A stretch of DNA of 64,000 nt from assembly GCA_047967505.1 (NCBI GenBank), contig CM106538.1. The stretch is one strand, 5' to 3'. Each line of letters opens with the position of its first letter. The stretch's first letter is position 1. The position numbers and the translations under genes are program-made. This document shows, in pieces, positions 47,172 through 58,335 of the stretch. The stretch is from Dipteris shenzhenensis. Its lineage: Eukaryota; Polypodiophyta; Polypodiopsida; Gleicheniales. The notes under the pieces were generated by a model. The model searched no databases. It worked only from the letters and a program-made list of their open reading frames with translations, and had not been told where the DNA came from.

Positions 47172-48203
47172 CAAAGTTTCATCTGGGATGGCATGTGGCG
47201 GGATCTGGTTAAATATGTCACTGAATGCTTGCCTTGCCAACAGAATAAGGTGGACAGCCAGCTAACTGTAGGTCTCTTACAGCCTCTCCCTATTCCAGAA
47301 GGCAAATAGACTCATATCGCTATGGATTTCATCACAGGGTTGCCTTCTATAGAGAAGGGATGGGATAGCATTTATGTGGAGGTGGACAGAATGACAAAAC
47401 AGGCTCATCGCATACCCACTAAGACCCGGTACTCAGCATCACAGGTTGCTTGGCAGTTTATTAAGCATGTTTTTAAGCATCATGGCTTCCCTCAAGAAAT
47501 TGTCAGTGACAGAGATGCAAAGTTTATGGGTCACTTTTTGCAAGAGTTATTCACGGCAATGGGTACTCTCCTCACACCTAGCAATACTTACCACCCAAAG
47601 ACAGCTGGACAGTCAGAGAGGGTGAACAAATGGGTGGAGGAATCCTTGAGGCACTTTTGTCATGATACACAGAAGTCCTGGGATAAGTGGCTAGCTTTGG
47701 CTGAATTTTGCTACAACAATATCAAACACCTTTCCATTGGCATGAGTTCTTTTGAAGCAATGTATGGATGCAAGGTTGGGGTGCCCCCTGTAATGGCAGA
47801 CATAGCTGTGAAAAATCAGCAAGCAAGGAGTGACTTGGAAAGAATGGATGCCCTTCTGCAATTGGCAGGATGCCCAAGCCAACAGAAGAAGTATGCGGAT
47901 GAACGCAGGAAGTATCTGTCTTTTGAAGAAGGGTATTTTGTGCATTTACGCCTCCATAAGAACCGTTATGCCTCGCTGAAAGGTAATACCAATACAAAGC
48001 TTGCTAGCAGGTATTACGGTCCCTACAAGATCATCCGCAAAGTTGGAGAGGTGGCGTATGAGTTGGAGCTACCCAGTACCTCCAAGATTCACAATGTTTT
48101 CCATGTGTCCTTACTGAAGCCGCATGTATGACACCATGTCCAAGTTCTTACTGAGCTACCACCTATGGATGAGGAGGGTCACATCCTCTATGCCCCGGAG
48201 CGC
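47172..48203 (+). pseudogene. gypsy C integrase, long intact stretch
   Basis: This integrase inserts element DNA into chromosomes. The zinc-binding tail FIWDGMWRDLVKYVTECLPCQQ is followed by an amber stop (47307-47309, where Trp is usual). A 269-codon open stretch (47322-48131) then holds the core: AMDFITGLPSI (first Asp), EIVSDRDAKFMGHFLQEL (second Asp) and GQSERVNKWVEESLRHF (Glu). WLALAEFCYNN and SSFEAMYG come next, then the C-terminal SRYYGPYKIIRKVGEVAYELEL and HNVFHVSLLKPHV. Only the amber stop and a TGA at 48129 disrupt it. All three catalytic acids are present. The linker ILYAPER precedes insertion D. Confidence 0.88.
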
Positions 48204-48497
48204 TGATGGGCTCTTTTTGTGCGACTAGTATCTTTTTGTATCGGCTAAAAATGCTATGTAGATCATGGATAAGAGCACTCATGTGTAGGAGGCAGTAGCA
48301 CTTATAGGCGCACATGTAGATAGCATGGATAGGGTAGAAGACAGTAGCTAGAGAATACCATGGCATTGGCCCCCTCTATTTTTTGAGATGATACTTTCTA
48401 TTGAATGTATATTTTGGAAATAACTATGCGCTTGTATGAAGAACACTAGTTGCAAGAAATGATGACAAGAACTTTGCGACCAAATTGATGATTGGAT

Positions 48498-48754
48498 TGA
48501 CAAAATATGAAGAGAGGAGAGGAGAAGAGTGGAGATGAGGAGAGAGGGCACAGCTAGAGAGCATACCACAAATGACTAATTGTACACTAGATTTAGTTGA
48601 AAAAATAGAATATATACAAACCCATTTAGGATTAGGGTTAGGGAATCTAACCCTTTCCTTTATAGCACTCTATAAGGTTAGTGCTATGCACATATGATCA
48701 CATGATGGTGCTATGCACACCTGATCACATGATGTTGAGCGTGAACTCTCAACA
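48498..48754 (-). repeat. 3' LTR of copia E
   Basis: It reads TGTTGAGAG...TTTTGTCA on the minus strand. It differs from the other LTR at about seven bases and by a 9-bp segment (AGATTTAGTTG region). Confidence 0.94.
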
Positions 48755-48764
48755 CCTTCCCTCA
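48755..48764 (-). other. Polypurine tract of copia E
   Basis: The minus strand reads TTGAGGGAAGG immediately before the 3' LTR TG. Confidence 0.8.
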
Positions 48765-48842
48765 AGATCAACATCATGAAGTAGGCCTTCCCTCAAGATG
48801 ATGATTCTAGGGAATCGAAGAAGGACTGAGCATTACATTCCA

Positions 48843-49331
48843 TCACACCTCTTTAATAGGAATGTCCTTTCTCTGCGTCAAACTAAGAGCTAGTCGGTGT
48901 TTCTCGAATAGCTCTTTACTGAGTGGTTTGGTAAAGATGTCTGTAACATTCTCTTTGCTATCACAATGCTGCAGTGTGATGTCACCAAGTAACACTCCTT
49001 TTCTGATGAAGTGCTCTCTGACATCAATGTGCTTTATCTTGGAGTGATATACTAGATTCTTGGCCAATGCTTGAGCCGATTGATTATCACAGTATATTGT
49101 TGTTGGCTTTGACTCATCAAAGTAGTCTGTTTCTGACAATAGTCTTGAGCCATATAGCCTCACATGCACCTGAAGTGAGTGCCCTATATTTTGCTTCAAT
49201 CGAAGACAAAGAAACAGTTGCCTGTTTGTTTGACAACCATGATATAGCACCTTGACCAAGGAAAAATGCATATTCCTGTGTCGATCTCTTGGTCTCATGA
49301 TCTCTGCCATAGTCACTGTCACAGTATCCAT
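48843..49331 (-). pseudogene. Copia E RNase H
   Basis: RNase H begins in the preceding frame (GYCDSDYGRD, SLSSIEAKYRALTSGACEAIWL) and continues here after a frame change as TIYCDNQSAQALAKN. VYHSKIKHIDVREHFIR and VTDIFTKPLSKELFEKHR follow, ending at 48843. These are the terminal copia polyprotein motifs. The DED-type acidic residues are visible. Confidence 0.88.
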
Positions 49332-50472
49332 GCAACCGTGGATGACTTCCTCTGTATTCTATCCCAAACTGTCTTGTACCTCTAATGTATCTCAAGACTC
49401 TTTTGGTTGCATTCCAGTGAGACTGTTTTGGATTTGCCATAAACTGTGCTAGTGAGCTTACTGCATAAAAAATATCTGACCGTGTGATTGTCAGATATAT
49501 AAGAGATCTGATGAGTTGCCTGTAGTATCTGTCATTGACTGTAGGCTTTTCTGAATCTTTAGTAAGGTTCAAACTCTGTTCCATGGGAGTGACTGCAATC
49601 TTGCAATCTACCATATGAAACTTCTTCAGGAGACTGTCAACATACTTGAGTTGACTCATGAATGTGCTATCTGAATTTCTCCAGAACTCAATTCCAAGAC
49701 AATAGTGCATAAGTCCAAGATCTTTCATGTCGAACTTTACAGATAAGTCTTGTTTTAGTTTTCTGATGAAGCTATCCTTGCTTCATGTCACAATCAGATC
49801 ATCTACGTACAAAGGTGCATTAGTAATGTCTTCCCCTTGAACTTTGTAGTAGAGAGTATGATCTGAATTGAATTTCATGTATCCCAGATTAGCAAAATAC
49901 TTATCAATTCTGTTGTACCAACTTTTGGGTGCTTGTTTTAAGCCATAGAGACTTTTCTTGAAATGACAAACCTTATTCTCCTTTTCTGGTCCAACATAAC
50001 CTGCTGGTTGTTGCATGTAGACTTCCTCATCTAGATAACCATTGAGAAATGCATTCTTAACATCGAGCTGATACATATTCCATCTGTTGAGTGTCGCTAG
50101 TGATATCAAGAACCGTATGGAATCCATCTTTGCTACTAGAGCATAAGTCTCATCATAGTCTTGACCATATTGCTGTGCAAATCCTTTTGCAGCTAATCTG
50201 GCTTTGTATCTTTGAATACTTTCATCTGGATTGTCCTTCACTTTGTATACCCATTTGTTTGCTATGGCCTTCTTTCCTGGTGGAAGGTCGCATAATTTCC
50301 AAGTACTATTCTTATACAAAGTATCTATTTCTTCATTCATAGCAGTTTGCCATTCTGGCTTGTCTACTGCGTCTTCGAAGTACACTGGCTCTTCTATAGC
50401 CATGATGGTAGTCATAAGAGCATAGTTGGTGATTTCAACCTGAATTGCTTTACCTTTCTGAGCATATGTCAA
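49117..50472 (-). pseudogene. Copia E reverse transcriptase
   Basis: Copia RT motifs in order: VDKPEWQTAMNEEIDTL, NKWVYKVKDN and RYKARLAAKGFAQQYGQDY. MDSIRFLISLA, MYQLDVKNAFLNGYLDEEVYM and SLYGLKQAPKSWYNRID follow, then LYVDDLIVT (catalytic DD intact, 49810-49783). After a frameshift (49729-49782) it continues MKDLGLMHYCLGIEF and VTPMEQSLNLTK, then LIRSLIYLTITRSDIFYAVS. This is close to an intact polymerase apart from the frameshift. Confidence 0.92.
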
Positions 50473-50596
50473 TCAAGCTGCTTTCCCTAATAGACCGTTT
50501 GAGCTGCTGTGGCTCTGCTTGGGGTGTTGTTGGCAATTCTTGCTCTTCTTCATCAACCTGTTCTGTAGATGACTGTGAGGTCGATGCTTCTATCTC

Positions 50597-51750
50597 CTAT
50601 GTAGGTGAGGTTTTCCATTCTGATTTCTCATCAAAGATTACATCTCTAGAGATAATGACTTTGTGGTTGATGGAATCATACAATTTATATGCTTTGCTTT
50701 CTTCACTATAGCCAACCATGATGCATTTGCGTGACTTCGTATTCAATTTTCTGCGATGATCATCATGTATGTGGACATATGCTATGCAACCAAATATGCA
50801 GAGATGCCCAATGTGTGGCTTGTGTCCAGTGAATGCTTCATAAGGAGTCATACCTTGTATCGGTTCGGTAGGAAGCCGATTAAGCAAGTAGTTTGCTGTA
50901 GCTATTGCTTCTGCCCAATACTGATTCGAAAGATGCTTTTCACTAAGCATTGCTCTAGTACTGTCTGCTAAAGTCTCATTCTTCCTTTCAGCTCTTGCAT
51001 TTTGTTGAGGAGTATCTGCACATGTGAATTGTCTTCGTATACCGTGACTTCTGCAAAAGTTGATGAATGCTGAAGACATGTATTCACCTCCTCTCTCTGA
51101 TCTCATGACCTTGATCTTTCTGCCTGTCTGATTTTCTACCATGACTTTAAATTCTTGAAGTCTGAAAAACACTTCAGATTTCTCTTTCAGAAAGTAGACC
51201 CAACAATATCTGCTGTAGTCGTCGATGAAAGTCGAGTAGTAAAGTGAACCATTGATGCTACGGGTCTGGGCATAACCCCATACATCTGTATGATTATCAA
51301 ATCAAGAATACCTCGTGCACGAGAGGTACTTCTGATAAAGTTGATTCGCTTTTGTTTACCGAAGCAGCATGTTTCGCGAACTTTTCCAAGAAACTGTAGC
51401 TTCGGAATCCCAATTGCCATATTCTGATTCCTGAGATCTAACAAGTACTTAAAGATAACATGACCATATCTCTTGTGCCATTTTACACATAGTCATATCT
51501 GTTGTGGTTGAACTGATATGGCATGCTTATCTGGTACTGTAGCTAGCATTCTGTATAAGCGTCCTTCCTTGATACCTTTTGCTACTAGCTGACATCTTTT
51601 GGATTTGTCTCTGATATTGCATTCATCACCGTCAAAGATGACTCTGTAATTGTGTTCCGTCATTTGACCTACTGACAAAAGGTTCTTACCGAGCTTCAGA
51701 ACATAAAGCACATCTTTCACCAATCCTTTCGTACCAGTGAAATTGTTCAT
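50597..51750 (-). pseudogene. Copia E integrase
   Basis: The pre-integrase domain (LVKDVLYVLKLGKNLLSVGQM, 51720-51660) precedes the zinc-binding WHKRYGHV and ETCCFGKQKR. The core is broken by frameshifts near 51490 and 51180. MRSERGGEYMS follows (second catalytic position is Glu rather than Asp), then QQNARAERKNETLADS (third catalytic Glu kept). Later copia motifs are GMTPYEAFTGHKP, LCIFGCIAYVH, KCIMVGYSEESKAYKLY and SRDVIFDE. Confidence 0.88.
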
Positions 51751-51751
51751 A

Positions 51752-51965
51752 GGAATAACACCTGTCCCTTCAACTCAATTCGGTGTATTGTCTGCTATGT
51801 AGATGACATTTTTCTGACCTTCTAATGACTTTATTTCTATGAACCATTCCTGATGATTTTTCATGTGAGATGATGCACCGCTGTTGATATACCAAGGATC
51901 CTGTTCCACTTAGTCGACTTCATAGCTGTAATCCTCTTTGGGATTGAAATCAGTGTCTGGATACA
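51752..51965 (-). pseudogene. Copia E protease, catalytic Asp replaced
   Basis: The active-site loop reads WYINSGASSHM (about 51895-51863), where copia proteases have W-x-x-DSGAS/T-x-HM. The catalytic Asp is Asn. A stop follows TPN before VEGTGVIP. The mutation removes proteolytic activity. Confidence 0.82.
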
Positions 51966-53106
51966 CTATATCAGTCTAATGTATTTCCTCGCTTGCAAGA
52001 AACGTATTTCCATGTTCATTTGCAAAATGACTATGACTAGAATGTCCACCACGATGATTTCCTCTGCCTCGAAAATTTTCTCGATTACTGCTGGATTGAC
52101 CGCCTTAGTCGTACTGCTTCTTGCAACAATCTCTTTCATAGTGTCCAAACTTGTGACAGTAGTTGCATTGAATGTTTGACACGTTGGTGGATGTATTCCC
52201 TCGTCCTTGAAATCTTCCTCGGTTGGAATAATTTCCTCTTTGCTGATTCTGATGCTGCTGAGGCTGATTCTGATGCTGCTGAGGCTGATTCTGATTTTAC
52301 TAATGACTCTGTTGCTGATGATGACCACTTCTCTAGTATGATCTGCCTCTCCCTCTGCCTCTACCTTTGCCTCTGCCTCTGCTTCTTTTTAAAGCTATGA
52401 ATGCCTGATCATTAGAATGACCTTTTTGTGCTTGAATCACCAAGTAGAACTGACTGAAGTTCTTCCAGTGTCGAAATTTACTGTTGAATGGCAATACTAT
52501 GGACTAGATTCTCATATCCCTCTCCTAGTCCATTCAGAATGACTTGAACCATCTCTGCGGGGTTCATAGTCTCTTCTACTGCTGCAAGTTGATTGTTGTA
52601 GTCTTTTATGCGGCGTACATAAGCATGACCGGTTTCACTACTGTTGCGAAAACTTTGGCTGATTTGGTTTCTCAGGTGAGAATCATGGATGTGTTCTTGA
52701 ACTCATAGAGAGCTGCGAACATATCCCATGCTTCTTTCGATGTCTTAACTATGTTGAGCTGTCCTAGCATGACATCTTGCACATTCTGCTTGATCAAATG
52801 ATAGGCGTGCTTGTCTTTCTTATCCCATTCTGCTTGAGCTCGGACAATGGCAGGATCTGCTACGGATGCGAAAATTGTTTGTGTAGCTGTAGATGCCGTT
52901 GTAGATCCCATTGTTGATGCTGTGACAACAGGTGGAGTAGAGCTACTGGTGACTGGATCGTCCAATGGTCTAGGTGTAGACCCATCGACATACTCCCATT
53001 TGTCTTGAAGTACAAGAATGGTCTCCATTCGGTATTTCCATGTACCGTAATTCGAGTTGTCTAACTTAGCAGATGCCTCCAGATTGAGGTTGCTAGTCGT
53101 AGACAT
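51966..53106 (-). pseudogene. Copia E Gag
   Basis: Starts MSTTSNLNLEASAKLDNSNY at 53106. The Gag N-terminus (NYGTWKYRMETIL) and capsid segment LNIVKTSKEAWDMFAALYE (to 52672) are followed by a frame change and LAAVEETMNPAEMVQVILNGL. A Gln/Asn-rich repeat (QQHQNQP twice) and a zinc knuckle CNYCHKFGHYERDC (about 52172-52130) complete it. Gag is split among at least two frames and has stops after the QQ-rich block. Confidence 0.87.
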
Positions 53107-55812
53107 GGTGCAAGAAATGTACTCAAAAGTATCGTGAAAATCTCTGTATGAATCAACTGCAAATACACTGACTATGTCAAGTGAAATCTCTGAACCGTCG
53201 GTAAAGATAGAACTGCAATATATAAAATATGATATGTATTACAAGGCTTGTGGCAATGATGCCAGGATTAGCCAAGAGACTTTACAAGGCTGAAATGATG
53301 TGCACGATGCCGTGAGATAGCCAAATCGGCTTTACAATGGTGGCATGTGTGTGTGAAATCAAGTGCTATCTACCCACTGAAACAATCTGCAATGCCTCTG
53401 TACTCTCTGAAGTCTGCTCACTGAACTGATGAGCGTAAGGTTTCAGGTAATGTAATGATGTGAAACCATATGTGAGCGTATGGGCTAACTCCGAGTAGGT
53501 ACTAGTCGGGAATTTCGAGCATGGCTTAGATTAGCAACTTGGAAGAATTCAAAGCGTCCCCTCTATGGCGATCTAGTCTACTCTGATCTAGATCTATACC
53601 AACCGTCGAGCGATGAAAGAACAGCAAATAATTCCTTTTCTTTTGTTCTTTTTAAGTGCTGGGTCAGATGCGTCGATGTAAAGGCGAATGTGCATGAAGG
53701 AAGTGGTTTTGTCGACGAGGCTCAAATGTGAGTGTAACTTGCACCGAAATGTGCGTGTGATGTGACAAGCGCGTAGAGCACGAAAAAACGAGTGACTTTC
53801 CTTTTTGGAGCGTCCTCAAATTCTTATGGATCAAGAGATACGACTTAATCTAGGTGGAGGGACAAAAGGAGTGCAAATGGTGCTCAATGATGATGTGTCA
53901 CTGTGGGTCACATGTAGTGATGATGTGGCACTGTGCCTAGCAAGAGGTGTGCCACTGGAGCCCTGTGTTGAGGTGACAGGAGTGGTCACATGCAGTGACT
54001 ATGGAGCACTGTGTGTGCTTGCAGAGGTTCAGTGTGCCACGTGGCACTGATGATGTAACAAATGATGATGTCAACAAAGGTGACGTGGCAATGATGACGT
54101 GATAGATGACGTGGCACTGCTGACGTGTCAATGATGCGTGATTGATGAGTTGGTCCTTTGATGTGGCAATGATGACGTGGCTAATGAGCTGGCAAGATGA
54201 CGTAGTCCTCTGATGTGGCAATGATGACGTGGTTGCCACCGTGGCAAATGACGTGGCACTGTGGATAAGGTGATGACGTCACAGCCTCACGGCACTGCTA
54301 ACGTGAGTTGCTGAGGTGTCAAATAAGATGGCGTGACAATCGACTGCCACGTGTCAAATTTCTAACCGTCTTACTGGGAATTGAAGTTAAGAGACTGTAA
54401 GGTTCTTCAGGTTCCCATTTTGTATCATGAGAATACTGTTGTATGTGGTCAAGCAGGGGATAAGGGTAGCCCCTTATCTGCCACATGTCGGAGATAATGA
54501 GGCCGAAATCTTCTGAAGATTCTGACGAAGATTCCGTTTACGGAGAACGTTGAGCTTGCTGTTGCCAGCCCATTGGCGCTACCTCTGCAAAGCTCGTTGG
54601 AGCGGTGCATAGAGCTGGATCAGTCTTGGCTCTTGGAAGCATTGCTACAGTCCGCTGTGGAGCTTTGACGGAAACAAGCCGTGAAGAAGCTATTAGCCGG
54701 TCTGCAGTACAAGGATGTGGCCTATCATCTATGAAGCAAAGAAAAGGTGATGGCCCGCTGCCGCAGATAAAAGAAACTAAGAGCTATTCGTTGGAGTCTT
54801 GCGTGGATGCTACAGGGTCGCGCGGAAGGTGTCGTGGAAGTTAGGAGCTCGTTGAAGCTCGTTGTGCTCAGGTGCATGTGTTGGAGAGGCTCTCGGAGCC
54901 GTAATCTAAAGTGCTAGCTGATCCTATCCTAGGAGTTGAGCACCTTGTCGTCCATTTGATATGAAGCATGGGCTTTGGATAAGCCGCGTCGTTTAGAGAA
55001 AGGTCGTTCGGCTATGGCACTGTGGGCTCAAAGGTTCATCGTGGCTGCTGGATGCAGAAGCTGAGAGAGTCCGAGCATTGCGTGTTGGCATCTCTGGATT
55101 TCGGGCAGCTTTGCAACGTAGACGTCGGCTAATTCGTTGGAGCGTGGCCATTCGTCAGCGCTATTGTGGGAGCTGCTTCTACGACGTTGGTGGCGACAGA
55201 AGTCGTAGGTCTATGGAGGCGTGGAGACCAACGTTTGTTGCTAGCCTACGTTGCATGAACCGCCTTTGCTGCAATTCGTGTAGGAGCATCGAATGGCGAA
55301 GGAGCTGAGCTCGCTATAGAGGTGGTTTGCTGGAAGGTAAAGCTACAGCTATGGAGCCACCGTGTGTAGGAGATGTCTAATGGTTGTTTGTTGACAACGG
55401 CTCGCTTTAGATGTATGCTACTTGTTCACTGTCGCAGCTACTCCTTGGTCGTTTAGTATGGCGATGGGGTACTGGTTAGGAGCTGTGCCACTGTGGCTCC
55501 CTCCTCACGTTTTCATCACCAAATTCAAGAACTCGATGATCAGCTTCCGACTGTAGATCTCGCCCTCCTGCTCCTGCAAGGTCTTCTCACTCTCAATAGA
55601 CTCAAAAAATCTCTCTTTTCTCACAAGTCTTTCTCAATGAAGAATCTCTTTCTCTCAACTCAAGAAACACTCAAATAAACTCTCTCAAATGACGGAAATT
55701 TCTTTCAATGGACGGAATTTTCTCTCAACGGTATAGAAAACTTGATCTCAATCTCTCAATCACTACCTCACTCTCACAAGGAGGATGGCGCCTCAGCGGA
55801 AGGCAGAACCAA
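53107..55812 (-). other. Long (2.7-kb) untranslated leader of copia E
   Basis: Sequence between the primer site and the gag ATG. No conserved domain was recognised. It contains a cluster of TGACGT words (54081-54280). Leaders of plant copia elements are usually far shorter, so this may hold captured or amplified DNA. Confidence 0.6.
54081..54280. promoter_or_regulatory. TGACGT (bZIP/TGA-type) repeat cluster
   Basis: TGACGT occurs at 54081, 54095, 54107, 54121, 54173, 54198, 54225, 54249 and 54274, mostly as TGACGTGGCA. Spacings are near multiples of 13 bp. Degenerate TGATGTGGCA units lie between. TGACG and ACGTGGC are known plant bZIP (TGA, ABRE/G-box-like) sites. Regulatory function is inferred. 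Confidence 0.55.
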
Positions 55813-55824
55813 GCTCTGATACCA
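55813..55824 (-). other. Primer-binding site of copia E
   Basis: GCTCTGATACCA, the exact reverse complement of TGGTATCAGAGC, abuts the LTR. Confidence 0.95.
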
Positions 55825-56072
55825 TGACAAAATATGAAGAGGGGAGAGGAGAAGAGTGGAGATGAGGAGAGAGGGCACAGCTAGAGAGCACACCACAAAT
55901 GACTAACTGTACACTTGAAAAAATAGAATATATACAAACCCATTTAGGGTTAGGGTTAGGGGATCTAACCCTTTCCTTTATAGCACTCTATAAGGTTAGT
56001 GCTATGCACATATGATCACATGATGGTGCTATGCACACGTGATCACATGATGTTGAGCATGAACTCTCAACA
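55825..56072 (-). repeat. 5' LTR of copia E
   Basis: 248 bp, directly adjoining the primer-binding site. It contains two TTAGGGTTAGGG-like telomere-type words on the plus strand near 55946-55957, shared in part by the other LTR. Confidence 0.94.
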
Positions 56073-56077
56073 TGGAT

Positions 56078-57791
56078 GACCCATGGAGTTTGGATGTGGA
56101 CCTTGGATCTTGCACAGGCACATGGAATGGATGATGGAGTGAGTGGTCACTAAGGCACTGAAAAAGGACTGGTGCTTTTCGAAAAAGACTACACGTAAGG
56201 AGCGCTTTGCACGACCACAGACCAAAAGAGTGGGCCACAAGGAAAGGAAATTAAAGGGATGGCTCCCATTGGTGGTAAAAAAAGATCCAATCAATGAACA
56301 AAGATTTGAATGGAAAAGGAGGGGACATGAGCTAAGAAGCATGAAAAGAAACTCCCAATTTGCGCATCGTTAAGAAGGCTGGTGGCATTGATTCATAGTC
56401 ATCTTCTTGCTTGTCTCAAGGTGAAGAGAGCAGCTGATCTTTTAGAAGCTCCACATGATTTTAAGGGACCGGATGTAGAAGGAGGCAGGTCGCAATCGAT
56501 TATCCAAAAGGATAGTGTGCATGCTGAAATTCTGAGTATGCGTGACGCTTAAGAAGGTGCATATCAACCAACTGCGACCTTTGTGAAGATATACGCATGA
56601 TCGTGGAAGTCTCTGGAGACAGGCGTGAAAAAGCTACGGCTCTTATGTTTTTGTGATCAAGCTGCAGGCAGCAGTAGATGTTTTTGTTTGTGGGCTCAAT
56701 GGTTTTTTTGGCAGCGGATCTGGTGGCTGGAGAACTCTGCAGAGAAGAGCAGCATTGTATATCAGTTCAAGTGTAGACAACTTGTCGGTGTCTCAATAGA
56801 GGAAACTTAGTTGCGAATTCGGAGGTCGTAAAGTGCTGCGCCATTATTTGTAAAGGCGGCTGAACGCAGTTTTGCCTTGATCATCTAAAGGTTTTGGACG
56901 TCGAGGATGCTCATGGGTTGAGGCAGTATTTTCCACGTCTCAGTTCTCAGGGAGCCTTCGTCTTGCGCATCTATAGTTCCTAAATGAGTTGACAGTTCTG
57001 CTCACGGGCTGTGGAGAGTTCTTTACGAAACTGCTCATGTCATACTGAGCTCGTGAAAATGAAAGGCTTTGGGTCGTGAGGATTGCTTTGGTGGCTGCAT
57101 ATAATTGGGTTGAAGGCATTACTTTCTGGTTGCTTGTGCATGATCTGAGAGCCGTTTTGGAAGAGAAGTTAAAGTGGGCAAATGACCAGCGACCCTGGTT
57201 ATGGGATCCAAAGGAGCCGCGCGCAGTAGCTTATTGTTTGTTGCAGATTGATAGTGGGAGGTCGTTGTGCTAGTCAAGTTGACAAGTTGGTGTTTTGGGC
57301 TCTGCATGATGATGCCGTAGATAGAGGAGGACATCCAATCTTATTTCATGACCTTTTCAGTACTTTCCAGAAGTGGTGGGTGGATCAATTTCTTTGCTAT
57401 TGTGAAGTTGAGTTAATAATAGGGATATCTCTCGTTAGAGAGCTTGAATAGCCAATTGTTCGGAAATCAATATTTGAGGCAAGGTCCAAGGTTCCATCCG
57501 AGTTCCAAATCCAATCCAGTCGATCATTGGCAAGCAAGGTTCTATCTGATCCTACAGGGGGTTCTATCTACGAGTTCATGATTTCTTGGAAGCAGTGATT
57601 TCTATACATTTTAGTGATTTTGATATTTTCTACAATTATTGGTGGCTATCAGTATATGGTATTTCTCGGTGTTTTCCCAATTTATAGTGTTTTGAGTTCA
57701 TCTTGGGATTGTGTTTCCTCTCGGTGTGTTTGCAAAAGTGACTGTTCATCCAGCTATAAAGGCATTTCAGTGTAGCTCTGCCAGTCTCATC
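56078..57791. other. Right part of unit D
   Basis: Non-coding DNA. No domain, primer site or polypurine tract was identified. A TATA-like CTATAAAGGC lies near 57755. Confidence 0.5.
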
Positions 57792-57796
57792 AGCGC

Positions 57797-57916
57797 ATCG
57801 TAAGTTTCAGAGACTATGTGCTCTGAAACAAGATCTACGTAGAGTATCTTATCAAATGGCAAGGTCCCCCTGAGGATGAAATTTCATGGCAGCCAGAAAG
57901 CATTGTCCAAGACTAA
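57797..57916 (+). pseudogene. gypsy C chromodomain and stop
   Basis: IVSFRDYVL, an in-frame TGA, then NKIYVEYLIKWQGPPEDEISW and QPESIVQD before TAA at 57914. This is the classic chromodomain that ends chromovirus integrases. It continues the frame left at 48203. Confidence 0.85.
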
Positions 57917-58010
57917 CCCTATTTCCTTCCAGGCTGATTAGTAATTGCTATTTGCTGCACCGGTTGGACAGCCAGGATGTAAAATTTTGTGGGCAAATTT
58001 CTATGGGAAG

Positions 58011-58335
58011 TGATGGCTGTAATGAAGGGGGAAAATGGGCTAATTTAGAGGCCCTTTAGGGGGATTTTAGGTGGGACACGTGGAGGGACTATATAAGTCT
58101 CCATCCACCACCTTTTGATGTGACATCTAATCCTATCTACTCCCACCTTCTTCCTCCTATGTGCTGCCTATACTCTCTCTCCAATCTCTCTCTCTCTCTC
58201 TCTTTCCCCTCACTCTTTCTCTCTCTCTTTCTCTCCCTCAACCCCTTTCCCTCCTATCTCTCTCTCTCCTCCTCCTTCTCCCCTCTCCTCTTCCCCCTCT
58301 CCTGCCATCTCTGGCCTTCACCAATTCAGCCCCTA
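58011..58335 (+). repeat. Partial 3' LTR of gypsy C
   Basis: It begins TGATGGCTGTAATGAAGGGGG about 95 bp past the stop. It has a TATA box (TATATAAG at 58090-58097) followed by a long CT-rich tract (58160-58310), then breaks into B's RT. Confidence 0.6.
58090..58097 (+). promoter_or_regulatory. TATA box of gypsy C LTR
   Basis: TATATAAG with a pyrimidine-rich stretch about 60-90 bp downstream, as in plant LTR promoters. Confidence 0.55.

Larger units (their letters stand above)
48498..56072 (-). mobile_element. Copia element E, near-complete, minus strand
   Basis: A 7,575-bp Ty1/copia element with LTRs of 257 bp (48498-48754) and 248 bp (55825-56072), 97% identical by eye plus one 9-bp indel. 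It has an exact initiator-Met primer site (55813-55824), a 2.7-kb leader, gag, protease, integrase, RT and RNase H in copia order, a polypurine tract (about 48755-48764), and a perfect target duplication TGGAT (48493-48497 and 56073-56077). Frameshifts between domains and changed catalytic residues show it is dead. It interrupts unit D. Confidence 0.95.
48204..57791. mobile_element. Unit D: about 2-kb solo-LTR-like insertion in C (split by copia E)
   Basis: It starts TGATGGGCTC and ends GTCTCAT(CA). AGCGC occurs on both sides (48199-48203 and 57792-57796). Removing D restores a continuous chromodomain frame in C, so the boundaries are well supported. If the unit ends in CA the duplication is GCGC; if it ends in TC it is AGCGC. 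Net length without E is about 2,009 bp. No coding domain, primer-binding site or internal LTR pair was seen, so a solo LTR is the simplest reading. Confidence 0.72.
47171..58335 (+). mobile_element. gypsy element C fragment (inserted in B, carries D and E)
   Basis: A different gypsy element lies between the two halves of B's RT. It comprises the integrase (47172-48131), a linker to 48203, the chromodomain (57797-57916) and a 3' LTR start (58011 onward). The chromodomain frame resumes exactly after D (APER | IVSFRDYVL). It has no gag, RT or 5' LTR, so it was truncated before, during or after joining B. Confidence 0.75.

Noticed and set aside
49067-50711. Plus-strand open frames opposite copia E pol
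   Set aside because: Antisense shadows of the RT and integrase coding strand.
55940-55960. Telomere-like TTAGGGTTAGGG words
   Set aside because: Only two or three units, present in both LTRs of copia E, so part of the LTR and not an interstitial telomere.
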